The position numbers and the translations under genes were made by a program. The notes below the pieces were generated by a model, which did not search any database, was not told the origin of the DNA, and was given only the letters and a program-made list of their open reading frames with translations. From an uncultured bacterium (GTDB lineage: Bacteria > Cyanobacteriota > Vampirovibrionia > Obscuribacterales > Obscuribacteraceae), in the NCBI GenBank assembly GCA_913063055.1, contig CAJXZK010000035.1:1-32270 (forward strand): a DNA stretch of 32,270 nt, written 5' to 3'. This document shows, piece by piece, positions 25,059-32,270 of the stretch. The stretch's first letter is position 1; each line of letters begins with the position of its first letter.

Positions 25059-26204
25059 ATGGCTCACTTAAAAGATAGAGTGAAGGCCATTGGCCACGAG
25101 CTTGGCTTTGATTTAGTGCAGATTGGTTCCCTCGCCCCGCTGGTTCAAGAGCGCCTGCATTACCAGCATTGGCTTGATCAGGGTTATTCTGCCGATATGG
25201 CCTATCTCCAGCGTGATCCAGAAAGGCGGGTGACACCTGGTCTTACCTTTCCTGCTGCTCAAAGTGTCATTATTGTCGCAGTGAGCTATTTTAGCCAGCC
25301 ACCAGAGGTGCCAAGCGGCTCCTGGGGGCGGGTAGCGCGCTACGCTGTGGGGCGAGATTATCATGCTGTAATCAGAAGTAAGTTGCGCGACTTCTGCGCC
25401 TTGATAGAGAAAGAGTTGGGGCGAAAGATAGCCAGGCGGCCTGTTACCGATGATGCCGCACTATATGAGCAAGCTCTGGCTCGCCGTCATGGTCTTGGCT
25501 TCGTCGGTAAAAATTCGCTGGTGATTGGGCCAAAGCTTTCTGGTTCATACAATTTTATTGCCGAATTGTTTGTTGATTTTGAGCTAGAGCCAGATATTGA
25601 ATACACTGGAACCTGCGGCAACTGTGTGCGTTGTATTAGTGCTTGTCCGACTAATGCTATTAAAGATGGTGCCGAAGCGGCCATGGTGGATGCTAATTTG
25701 TGCATTTCTTATCTCACCATCGAGAACAAGGGTGGCATAGCTTTGCCCTTGCGTAGTCAGCTTGGTGACTGGGTCTATGGCTGTGATATCTGCCAGGAAG
25801 TTTGTCCTTATAACAGTAAAACAAGAGCGGCACCGTGGCCAGAATTTTCACCTGAAAATGGTGTGGGGCACTATCTGAATTTGCCCGATTTGCTGCATCT
25901 TGATGATCAGAGTTTTGCTCAGCGCTTTGAGCTTTCGCCCCTGAGAAGGCCGAAACGCCGTGGTTTGGTGCGCAATGCTTTAGTGGTGATGGGCAATCAA
26001 TTGGCTGCTCACCATGCCGAGAGTGAGAAGATTGTAGAAGAGGTTGCTGCTTTTTCTGCCCGCGAAGACGATTTGCTTCTTGTGGAACATGCCGCTTGGG
26101 CTCTAGCTCAAGCTCAAAATAGCAAGGGGCGAGGCGCCATTGACAAAATTTTGGCACGGAAGCTGGGTGATAGTGTCGACTTAGAGATAGAAAAATATGT
26201 CTAA
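25059..26204 (+). CDS. queG: Epoxyqueuosine reductase
   Basis: A 381-residue cobalamin- and iron-sulfur-dependent enzyme reducing epoxyqueuosine to queuosine in tRNA, the final step of the pathway. Two 4Fe-4S ferredoxin motifs: CGNCVRCISACP (about 186-197) and CDICQEVCP (about 242-250). The N-terminal half has YAVGRDYH, VTDDAALYEQ (carrying the conserved acidic residues by the active site) and GFVGKNSL. The C-terminal 100 residues form HEAT-like helices. The start ATG follows GAAGGG. The last eight bases overlap the next gene (MFS transporter), so they are translationally coupled. Together with queA it shows the cell makes queuosine or salvages preQ1. Confidence 0.95.
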   Translation: MAHLKDRVKAIGHELGFDLVQIGSLAPLVQERLHYQHWLDQGYSADMAYLQRDPERRVTPGLTFPAAQSVIIVAVSYFSQPPEVPSGSWGRVARYAVGRDYHAVIRSKLRDFCALIEKELGRKIARRPVTDDAALYEQALARRHGLGFVGKNSLVIGPKLSGSYNFIAELFVDFELEPDIEYTGTCGNCVRCISACPTNAIKDGAEAAMVDANLCISYLTIENKGGIALPLRSQLGDWVYGCDICQEVCPYNSKTRAAPWPEFSPENGVGHYLNLPDLLHLDDQSFAQRFELSPLRRPKRRGLVRNALVVMGNQLAAHHAESEKIVEEVAAFSAREDDLLLVEHAAWALAQAQNSKGRGAIDKILARKLGDSVDLEIEKYV

Positions 26205-27405
26205 ACCAGTGGCTGAGAAAATACCCTTAACAGTCTGGATCTTAGGCTTTGCTAGTTTGCTCACCGACGTTTCGACTGAGCTAATTCATTCAATTTTGCC
26301 GAACTTTATGTCTTCGGTTTTGCATGCCAGCTTCATTGATATTGGCTTAATTGAAGGCTTGGCTGAGACAGTGGCATCAATATTGAAAATCTTTTCGGGT
26401 GCCTGGAGCGACCGCATTGGCAAACGCAAAGGCCTTTTGCTTTTGGGTTATGGTCTATCGGCTCTGGTTAAGCCGCTCTTTCTTTTTGCTAATTCTGTTC
26501 TCATTGTGCTCGTTGCCCGCTTGGCTGATCGGGTAGGTAAGGGCATTCGCGGCGCCCCAAGAGATGCACTGGTGGCTGATGTCACTAGCTCATCTAATCG
26601 GGGGCGTGCCTATGGTCTAAGACAGTCGCTTGATACGGTTGGCGCTGTGGTTGGCCCTCTTATGGCTCTGGCTCTGATGTGGCTGACTCAGAGTAACTAC
26701 CAACTGGCTTTTGCTGTCGCTCTCGTCCCTGCTTTTGCTGTGCTTTTCTTGCTTTACTTTGGCGTCAAAGAACCAGCGCACAAGAGCGTCTTGAGTAGCG
26801 ATAAATTGTTTGATGCCAAGCTTTTGACTGAACATAAAACTAAGATGCCACCGCAATTCTTTTTCTTGGTGGCGACTGTCTTTCTCTTTAGTCTGGCTAA
26901 TTCGTCTGACGCTTTTTTGATTTTGAAAGCTAGAGATTGCGGTATGTCTATTGCCACCTGCCCCCTGGTGCTTGTGGCCATAAATATTAGTTATGCTCTT
27001 AGTGCCTACCCGGCCGGAATACTTTCAGATAGGCTCGGTCACGGTCGTTTGTTGACTGTGGCTTTCTTTATTTACGCTCTTACTTACCTGGGCTTTGCTT
27101 TGGTTAGTCAGCAGTCTCACATGCTTTTGCTTTGTCTTGTTTATGGTCTCTATCTCGGTCTCTCGCAGGGGGTGCTCTCGGCCCTGGTTTCGCAGCTAAC
27201 ACCGACTCATTTACGTGGTACCGCTTTTGGTATCGTCAATTTTGCCGTTGGTCTGGCGCTCTTGCCTGCTAGTTTGCTCACCGGCTTGCTCTATCAGCAC
27301 TATGGTGCCTTGGCTGCCTTTGCCACCTGTGCCGCCATTGCCTTGCTTTCGGCCCTGGTCTTGGCCATACAGTTGCCGTCTTTGGCTAAAGCTCGGCAAA
27401 ACTAG
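26197..27405 (+). CDS. Major facilitator superfamily transporter
   Basis: A 402-residue transporter with about twelve membrane helices. The N-terminus LLTDVSTELIHSILPNFM and the loop RVGKGIRGAPRDALVADV match a widespread bacterial MFS group (the Asp in helix 1, and the R-x-GKGIR-x-APRDAL loop between helices 4 and 5); the loop GAWSDRIGKRKG is the general MFS motif A. The second half repeats it weakly (GILSDRLGHGR). The substrate is unknown; members are annotated as drug, sugar-phosphate or metal efflux proteins. The ATG overlaps the queG end by eight bases. crcB begins 53 bases downstream. Confidence 0.88.
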   Translation: MSKPVAEKIPLTVWILGFASLLTDVSTELIHSILPNFMSSVLHASFIDIGLIEGLAETVASILKIFSGAWSDRIGKRKGLLLLGYGLSALVKPLFLFANSVLIVLVARLADRVGKGIRGAPRDALVADVTSSSNRGRAYGLRQSLDTVGAVVGPLMALALMWLTQSNYQLAFAVALVPAFAVLFLLYFGVKEPAHKSVLSSDKLFDAKLLTEHKTKMPPQFFFLVATVFLFSLANSSDAFLILKARDCGMSIATCPLVLVAINISYALSAYPAGILSDRLGHGRLLTVAFFIYALTYLGFALVSQQSHMLLLCLVYGLYLGLSQGVLSALVSQLTPTHLRGTAFGIVNFAVGLALLPASLLTGLLYQHYGALAAFATCAAIALLSALVLAIQLPSLAKARQN

Positions 27406-27458
27406 ATTAATTTGCCTGCGGAGGTTGATTTTGCCCTCAGCTAATCTAAACTAAGCGC

Positions 27459-27833
27459 ATGACTCATTTACTCGTTTTCATTGGTGCTGGCTTGGGGGGC
27501 TTAATGCGCTTTCTCACCTCCACGGCGGTGCAGAAAGCCTGCAATGGTTGGGTCTTTCCCCTTGGCACTTTTGTTGTCAATATCAGCGGTTGTCTCGTCA
27601 TTGGTTTTCTCGCTCAACTAGCTGAGAGCAAAAACTTGCTTCAGCCTGAATATCGCGCTTTCTTTTTGATTGGCATTCTTGGCGGCTATACAACTTTTTC
27701 TAGTTTTGGCTATGAAACACTGCAGCTAATTAGAAGCGGAGAATTTTTATACGCCACGGCTAATGCTGTGCTGCAAGTTGTCTTGGGTTTGTTCTTTGTC
27801 TGGCTCGGTACGATTTTGGCGCGTCTTTTGTAA
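27459..27833 (+). CDS. crcB: Fluoride ion exporter CrcB (Fluc)
   Basis: A 124-residue membrane protein with four helices. Family hallmarks: GAGLGGLMRF (10-18), GTFVVNISGCLVIGF (36-50) with the conserved Asn41, and GGYTTFSSF (75-83) carrying the phenylalanines of the fluoride path and the central Na+ site. A single gene suggests a dual-topology homodimer. The preceding gap (27406-27458) does not contain the fluoride riboswitch consensus. The ribosome site is weak. The DUF190 gene follows 16 bases downstream, a known gene pair. Confidence 0.93.
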   Translation: MTHLLVFIGAGLGGLMRFLTSTAVQKACNGWVFPLGTFVVNISGCLVIGFLAQLAESKNLLQPEYRAFFLIGILGGYTTFSSFGYETLQLIRSGEFLYATANAVLQVVLGLFFVWLGTILARLL

Positions 27834-27849
27834 TTAGATTGGGGAAATA

Positions 27850-28179
27850 ATGAATACAGGTAAGGGTGTTCTGCTCAGGATATACATAGGCGAAAGCGAC
27901 AAGCATGGCAATCGCCCCTTGTATGAATGGCTTGTGCAAGAGGCCAAAAAAGTTGGCATTGCTGGAGCAACCGTCTGGCGCGGGCTTGAAGGCTATGGCG
28001 CCCACCACACGGTGCACAGCAATAAAATTCTCGATATTTCAACCAATTTGCCGATTGTGGTTGAGTTCATTGATACCAATGAAAAGATTGCCGCCTTTTT
28101 GCCTTTTCTTGATGCCAATTTAGTTGAAGGTATGGTTGTGACAAGCGAAGTTGATCTACGCTGGTATCGCAAAGACTAG
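27850..28179 (+). CDS. DUF190 protein (PII-like) linked to CrcB
   Basis: A 109-residue soluble protein. The N-terminal KGVLLRIYIGESDKHGNRPLYEWLV and GIAGATVWRGLEGYG match DUF190, a ferredoxin-like fold related to PII signalling proteins. DUF190 genes are often next to, or fused with, crcB. The function is unproven; a sensor or regulator of fluoride export has been proposed by association. GGGGA lies just before ATG 27850. The gene ends the queG-MFS-crcB cluster. Confidence 0.9.
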   Translation: MNTGKGVLLRIYIGESDKHGNRPLYEWLVQEAKKVGIAGATVWRGLEGYGAHHTVHSNKILDISTNLPIVVEFIDTNEKIAAFLPFLDANLVEGMVVTSEVDLRWYRKD

Positions 28180-28180
28180 C

Positions 28181-28201
28181 TAATGGCCTAAAAAGCCGTT
28201 A
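28181..28201. terminator. Hairpin between convergent genes, possible bidirectional terminator
   Basis: TAATGGC and GCCGTTA form a seven-pair stem (one T-G pair) around CTAAAAA, exactly in the 23-base gap between the DUF190 stop and the MshEN-like gene stop. Only short A/T stretches flank it, so termination strength is likely low. Confidence 0.4.
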
Positions 28202-28202
28202 A

Positions 28203-28532
28203 TTACTTGTCGTCAGCTTTATCTTCAGCTTCTGCCTCAGCATTAGCCTCAGCATTAGAATGATGTTGATACATCTCAGTCAGGGCTTTAATTATCACCT
28301 GGTCGGTTTTATGTTGCATGTCGAGTGCTTGCAAAAGTTCTTGGCCTGTCATTAAGCCGCGAGCAAGAATCAGTTTGCCCAGGGGCTCGCCCGACTGATT
28401 CTGTTCCTCAATGAGCTCTTCTAACTGAGTCAGTGAGATCTTGCCGCGCTTCAGCAATAACTCGCCGAGCTTTTCTGGGCGCGTCAGTAGCTCCCATTTT
28501 TGTTCTTCAGATAAAGGTTCTTGATGTGTCAT
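28203..28532 (-). CDS. Stand-alone MshEN-like domain protein
   Basis: A 109-residue soluble protein. Two tandem 24-residue motifs at 21-44 and 50-73 (LGELLLKRGKISLTQLEELI and LGKLILARGLMTGQELLQAL) match the LGxxLxxxGxIxxxxLxxxLxxQ pattern of MshEN, the N-terminal domain of type II secretion and type IV pilus ATPases such as MshE. MshEN is an established c-di-GMP receptor. Here the leading Arg of each motif is Lys21 and Pro50, so ligand affinity is uncertain. No ATPase domain follows; the tail is Ala/Glu/Asp-rich. AGGAAA precedes ATG 28532. It lies 23 bases behind secF, so it may share the secDF transcript. Confidence 0.78.
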   Translation of the reverse strand: MTHQEPLSEEQKWELLTRPEKLGELLLKRGKISLTQLEELIEEQNQSGEPLGKLILARGLMTGQELLQALDMQHKTDQVIIKALTEMYQHHSNAEANAEAEAEDKADDK

Positions 28533-28555
28533 TGTTTTCCTAGCTCGTTAGCTCC

Positions 28556-29530
28556 TCAGCTTGCAGCCGGTAGGCGCTTTTGTTGCTTTTTCTCCCGCCA
28601 CCAAACCAATAGACAACTGGCGTTGAAGATGGAGGAATAAGTACCAGATATGATGCCAATTAACATGGCTAGAACAAAGTCTTTAGTGGTGCTGCCACCA
28701 AGTAGATAGAGCGATAACAGGGTAATCACAACAGTCAGTGATGTATAGAGCGAGCGAGCAAGGGTCTGATTGACACTATCGTTAGCGACATCACCAAAGG
28801 TTTTCTTGAACTCTTGTTTTGTGACTGGATCGATACCTTTGCTACCAACAAACTTGGCGTTTTCTCTTACTCGGTCGAAAACAACGATGGTGTCGTGAAC
28901 CGAGAAACCAATTACTGTCAAAATTGCAGAGATAAACAAACTGTCTACTTCGGTGCCAAAAGCCAGGCCTAAGAGGGCGAATATGCCGCAAAGCACGAGC
29001 ACGTCGTGCACTAAAGCGGCAATGGCGCAAATGGCATAGTCAAATTTGAAGCGGTAGCTGATATAAGCCACCATGCCGCCAAAGGTCACCAGCAGTGCTA
29101 GTAGGCCGTTGCTGAGTAGCTCTGGGCCAATGGTTGCTGTTACTTTATCGACTGATATGGCCTTAAACGGTCCGAGGGCTTCAGTTAATTTCGCATCTAG
29201 CTGAGTTTTTTGCTGCTCACTGTCGATAGCCTTGGTGCGCATTACCACAGCTTCTTTGCCAGCAATATAGGTTTGTTGCACTTGTGAGCCGGTCAAGCCA
29301 GACTCTTCTAAAACTTTGTGCACCGCTTCTAAAGTAGTTGGCTTCTCAAATTGATATTGCAGAATTGAACCACCGGTAAAATCAATGCCCGGCTTAAGTG
29401 GTGCGCCAAACTTGGCAAAGCAAGCGGCAATACCGATAATACCCGGCACGGTTAAAACCAATGAAATGGCAAACCAGAGAGTGCGATATTTGACAATATC
29501 TACTATGTTTTTGCTCTTTGCCCCTGTCAT
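28556..29530 (-). CDS. secF: Protein translocase subunit SecF
   Basis: A 324-residue membrane protein that works with SecD to finish Sec-dependent export using the proton gradient. Family marks: the first membrane helix at about 15-37, then KPGIDFTGGSILQYQF (about 46-61), a periplasmic domain to about 145, and five C-terminal helices with GFSVHDTIVVFDRVREN. The start ATG overlaps the secD stop (ATGA). The length is normal. The MshEN-like gene follows. Confidence 0.95.
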   Translation of the reverse strand: MTGAKSKNIVDIVKYRTLWFAISLVLTVPGIIGIAACFAKFGAPLKPGIDFTGGSILQYQFEKPTTLEAVHKVLEESGLTGSQVQQTYIAGKEAVVMRTKAIDSEQQKTQLDAKLTEALGPFKAISVDKVTATIGPELLSNGLLALLVTFGGMVAYISYRFKFDYAICAIAALVHDVLVLCGIFALLGLAFGTEVDSLFISAILTVIGFSVHDTIVVFDRVRENAKFVGSKGIDPVTKQEFKKTFGDVANDSVNQTLARSLYTSLTVVITLLSLYLLGGSTTKDFVLAMLIGIISGTYSSIFNASCLLVWWREKKQQKRLPAAS

Positions 29531-31089
29531 ACGGCCTCCTTGGTCAAAACTTTGTTCGCTTTCTTTTCAGTCTTATGGCCAAACAAACCGAGGCTTGATG
29601 GAATCAAGTGCAACATAGTGCGAGTGGCGGTAATCGCTGTAAACATCGAGACTGCCACACCAATCGCCAGGGTAACGGCGAAGCCTTTGACTAGCGACGT
29701 ACCAAAAAGCATCAACACACTACAAGCAATCAAGCTATTGACGTTACTGTCAAAGATTGACGACATCGCTCTGGTGAAGCCGTTTTCTACAGCTACCCAG
29801 AGATTTTTTCCAGCATTCAATTCTTCTTTTGTCCGTTCAAAAATAAGAATGTTGGCATCGACGGCCATACCAATCGAGAGAATAAATCCAGCAATACCGG
29901 CCAGAGTCAAAGTCACTGGCACTGTCTTGAAAATGGCCAGGGTAGCCAGTGTGTAGAGTATGAGAGCTAAGTCAGCAATGAGACCAGGTAGGCCATAAAT
30001 CGCTACCATGAAGACCATAACTGCAGCAATTCCTACACCACCAGCGATTAGACTTTTGTGAATCGAATCTTGGCCCAGGGTTGCTCCCACTGTGCGCTCT
30101 TCCAAAATTTCAATTGGCACTGGTAGAGCACCAGCATTGAGTTTGAGAGCTAAATCTACGGCTTGATCGCGGGAGAAGCTGCCTGTAATTTGGCCACGGC
30201 CGCCCATGATTGGTTCGTTGACGCGCACGCCCTGGTATCTTTCGATTGGCACAGGTCGGCCATCGGCGCCCCGGTCAGTAGGTTGGCCATCAAGGAAAAT
30301 ACCGATGCATTTACCAACCAGGCGCGAAGTTAGTTCACCAAATTTCTTAGCACCACGATCTTTGAATTCAAAGTCAACTTGCCAGGTACCGCCGGCTGTA
30401 GGCGTACCCTGGGCTCTCTTGAAGTCTGCACCAGTGAGGCCGACGGCTTTCCAATAAGGAATACCTTCGGAGGTGAAGTCGAGTTCTTTGAATTCAAGCA
30501 TGGCTGTGGTGCCGATGCGATCTTTTGCTTGTTGTGGATCTTTGATACCAGGCAGTTCCACAATTAAGCGGTCTTTGCCTGCTCTTTGCACGAGTGTTTC
30601 GGAAACACCAAGGCTGTTGATGCGGTTGTTGATAACAGTGAGCACACCGTCCATCACTGGAGGCGTAATTTCTGGCACCTCTGGTGGTGCTGGTATGGCT
30701 TTGAGCAAAAGTTGACTACCACCACGCAAGTCAAGACCAAGCTTGAGGTTGGTGAAAAGGGCGTAGCCCTTGTAGTTCGCCAGTACCTGAATATTGTTGC
30801 CCATACCGGCATTGTCATATTCGGTTTTGATTGCATCCTCACGCTGGTAGTTGTTCATCTTGTCCCAGCCAGGAATCTTCTCAACTCGCTTTAGAACTTC
30901 TACTTGAAGATCGTTACCGGTGAGGTTGGCAAGCCTTTGCCACTCTGCAATATTGCCTTCTGGCACAATTTGAAAGAGTGAAAACAATGACCAGGCCAAA
31001 ACTGCCAAAACCGCAAAGGGTTTCCAGTCTCGGAAGAAATCTTTGGAGCTGCCTTTGTGGGAACCGCTCTTTTGTCCGAATATGCTCAT
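29527..31089 (-). CDS. secD: Protein translocase subunit SecD
   Basis: A 520-residue inner-membrane protein. TM1 at about 25-43; LGLDLRGGSQLLL (about 117-129) is the conserved P1-base motif; the periplasmic domain continues to about 340 and contains INSLGVSETLVQRAGKDRLIVELPG and RVNEPIMGGRGQITGSF; five helices follow, with SIGMAVDANILIFERTKEEL carrying the proton-relay Asp. A charged 60-residue insert lies between TM1 and the P1 base (about 45-110), longer than in E. coli. ATG 31089 has no strong ribosome site. yajC is not adjacent. Confidence 0.95.
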   Translation of the reverse strand: MSIFGQKSGSHKGSSKDFFRDWKPFAVLAVLAWSLFSLFQIVPEGNIAEWQRLANLTGNDLQVEVLKRVEKIPGWDKMNNYQREDAIKTEYDNAGMGNNIQVLANYKGYALFTNLKLGLDLRGGSQLLLKAIPAPPEVPEITPPVMDGVLTVINNRINSLGVSETLVQRAGKDRLIVELPGIKDPQQAKDRIGTTAMLEFKELDFTSEGIPYWKAVGLTGADFKRAQGTPTAGGTWQVDFEFKDRGAKKFGELTSRLVGKCIGIFLDGQPTDRGADGRPVPIERYQGVRVNEPIMGGRGQITGSFSRDQAVDLALKLNAGALPVPIEILEERTVGATLGQDSIHKSLIAGGVGIAAVMVFMVAIYGLPGLIADLALILYTLATLAIFKTVPVTLTLAGIAGFILSIGMAVDANILIFERTKEELNAGKNLWVAVENGFTRAMSSIFDSNVNSLIACSVLMLFGTSLVKGFAVTLAIGVAVSMFTAITATRTMLHLIPSSLGLFGHKTEKKANKVLTKEAV

Positions 31090-31114
31090 GGTTTAAAAAT
31101 TACAGCCTAAATGA

Positions 31115-31137
31115 TGACCTACGAAGGTCAAATTCTA
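31115..31137 (-). promoter_or_regulatory. Putative secD promoter box with palindrome
   Basis: Read on the minus strand, TAGAAT (31137-31132) is followed directly by the perfect palindrome TGACCT-TCGT-AGGTCA (31130-31115). A transcript from this box would start inside the palindrome, about 35 bases before the secD ATG. The -35 region is not convincing. The palindrome could be an operator or an mRNA hairpin in the leader. The remaining bases to 31238 show nothing else. Confidence 0.35.
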
Positions 31138-31238
31138 GCGTAAAAGTGCTCTTGAAAGCCTTCTCTTCTGCCTTGGCGTGAAGCTTTGACGCCATTAAGC
31201 GCTGAAATTTCTTCTTATATTGATTGTTATTGGCTGGT

Positions 31239-31937
31239 CTAGGCTGTTATGACCTGGTCGCCACCGCGCTGTACGGCTAGTTCTAGAGCCTGAATGGTGC
31301 GGGCTAGAAGCTCATCGTGTTCTCTGGCGTGGGTAGGGAAGGCGGCTAAGCCTACACTGGTAGTCACTTTTAGGTTGTGCCAGTTATGGGTGATGCCATG
31401 GCTAGCGACGCGATTGCGAATGCGCTCGGCAACAATGGCTGCGCCAGAGGCGTTGGTCTCGGGCAAAATAATGGCAAATTCTTCTGAGCTGTAGCGGGCC
31501 GGGATGTCAACGTCGCGCACAGCGCCGCGTAGTACGCCGCCGATTACTTTCAAGACAGCGTCAGAGGTAAGAGCGCCATAAGAACGTTGAATATCTCTAA
31601 AGCCATCAACTGCCACCATGCAAAGAGAGACAGGGCGCTTATAGCGCTTGGCGCGCTTCAATTCGTCTTTGACTTCTTTGATAAAAGTACGCGAATTATA
31701 AAGCTCAGTCAGGGTGTCAAGCAGAGCTAGTTTCTCGATTTCTTCGCCATTGGCGCTCGATAAATTAGTTTGACCAGCAGTCAAGAGTGAGCGCTGCTCA
31801 AGCTCTTTCACTCGCTCAATTACCTGGTTGTCCATAAAGGCTCTTGTGCCCGCAAGCTTGGCTCTTTGTGGATTGTCCAGCACACGACAGAACATACAAG
31901 TTCTTCCGCTACATATGTGGTCCGTGCGTCCTGCCAT
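31239..31937 (-). CDS. GGDEF protein with altered active site and retained I-site
   Basis: A 232-residue protein from ATG 31935-31937, which has AAAGGG upstream; the open frame extends to a TTG at 31973 that lacks a ribosome site. Residues 7-17 contain His7, Cys9, Cys14 and Cys17 (HICSGRTCMFC), a possible metal or redox site. A short coiled coil (about 35-60) precedes the GGDEF domain (LDTLTELYNSRTFIKEV onwards). The active loop is SSEEF (150-154): both glycines that hold GTP are Ser, so cyclase activity is doubtful. The I-site RDVD (141-144) is intact at the correct five-residue spacing, so it may act as a c-di-GMP receptor. A paralogue of the protein at 21476. Located upstream of secD on the same strand. 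Confidence 0.88.
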   Translation of the reverse strand: MAGRTDHICSGRTCMFCRVLDNPQRAKLAGTRAFMDNQVIERVKELEQRSLLTAGQTNLSSANGEEIEKLALLDTLTELYNSRTFIKEVKDELKRAKRYKRPVSLCMVAVDGFRDIQRSYGALTSDAVLKVIGGVLRGAVRDVDIPARYSSEEFAIILPETNASGAAIVAERIRNRVASHGITHNWHNLKVTTSVGLAAFPTHAREHDELLARTIQALELAVQRGGDQVITA

Positions 31938-32022
31938 TTGAAATAGACCCTTTTTCTGGAAATTACAAATCAAAATTCAGTGAAATCAGTCAAATCAGTA
32001 TAGATTAATCTCTTCTCTTGCA

Positions 32023-32270
32023 CTAGGTATCGGCTAATAGTTTGCCCTGGCGAACTATAAATTTGCCGTCTACCATCAGCTCGCTAGCGTTTGGTGCGCA
32101 CTCTAAGAGTCTGCGGGCAATGGCTTCTTGATCGTGCTCGCTTTGCCAAAAAACACTGTCGAGAGGAAACGCTGCCAGGTCGGCTGCTTTACCTACTGCA
32201 ATTGAACCCGTTTTTTCGGCGATATTAACGGCCTCTGCTGCTTTTATCGTAATCAGGTTTAGGGCCTGGG
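32023..32270 (-). CDS. Amidohydrolase, C-terminal part (cut by window edge)
   Basis: The last 81 residues of a frame that enters from the right edge and stops at TAG 32023-32025. The stretch QALNLITIKAAEAVNIAEKT followed by GSIAVGKAADLAAFPLDS is the typical closing part of metal-dependent amidohydrolases (cytosine deaminase/SsnA/MtaD-like, where GxIxxGKxADL closes the small beta domain), and it ends with LMVDGKFIVRQGKLLADT, the usual last strands. The metal-binding residues lie outside the window, so the substrate cannot be told. Confidence 0.8.
   Translation of the reverse strand, partial: QALNLITIKAAEAVNIAEKTGSIAVGKAADLAAFPLDSVFWQSEHDQEAIARRLLECAPNASELMVDGKFIVRQGKLLADT

Noticed and set aside
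25714-26157. Minus-strand open frame of 147 codons inside queG
   Set aside because: Antisense to the second Fe-S motif and HEAT region of queG; composition looks like a shadow frame.
27406-27458. Fluoride riboswitch before crcB
   Set aside because: The gap is too short and lacks the conserved crcB-motif elements; only a weak GAGG/CCTC pairing is present.

Overview
The window looks like a chromosomal stretch from a free-living diderm bacterium of roughly balanced GC content. An outer-membrane TolC-type channel, a MacAB-type pump, SecD/SecF and Sec and Tat signal peptides point to a two-membrane cell. A Tic20/DUF4870-like membrane protein, a YggT (Ycf19-like) protein, several GGDEF proteins and many hydrophilic lineage-specific proteins fit the non-photosynthetic sister group of Cyanobacteria (Vampirovibrionia/Melainabacteria, perhaps Obscuribacterales). 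That placement is inference; no rRNA or marker alignment was possible. I see no insertion sequence, prophage, CRISPR array, rRNA or tRNA.

Layout. 1-1011 (minus): a small membrane protein followed by a secreted protein cut by the window edge. 1134-3476 (plus): a GAF-GGDEF diguanylate cyclase and a coiled-coil/zinc-ribbon protein. 3655-8852 (plus): a tightly packed four-gene TolC-MacA-MacB(permease)-MacB(ATPase) efflux operon. 8880-9926 (minus): a Ca2+/cation antiporter, divergent from 10083-12236 (plus), a type II NADH dehydrogenase fused to a cyclic-nucleotide-binding domain and a CBS pair. 12242-17097 (minus): M48 protease, dicarboxylate/glutamate symporter with a 19-bp tandem repeat at its 3' end, Tat-exported propeller-like protein, YggT. 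17156-22189 (plus): thiL, folD, a membrane-anchored unknown, a 50-residue membrane peptide, cinA, and a degenerate GGDEF protein. 22213-23820: a duplicated-domain unknown (minus) divergent from a NemR-like TetR regulator (plus). 23861-28179: queA (minus) divergent from queG-MFS-crcB-DUF190 (plus). 28203-32270 (minus): amidohydrolase (partial), a second degenerate GGDEF protein, secD, secF and a stand-alone MshEN-like protein.

How it fits together. Two themes stand out. The first is nucleotide second-messenger signalling: one intact diguanylate cyclase, two related GGDEF proteins with broken active sites (one keeping the c-di-GMP inhibitory site), and a stand-alone domain of the MshEN type, a known c-di-GMP-binding fold, directly behind secDF. 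The second is respiratory control: an NDH-2 enzyme carrying its own cyclic-nucleotide and CBS sensor modules, which could tie NADH oxidation to cNMP and adenylate levels. The rest is housekeeping: queuosine, thiamine, folate and NAD repair metabolism, ion and fluoride export, and protein export. Several likely start codons differ from the longest open frame and are noted in the entries.
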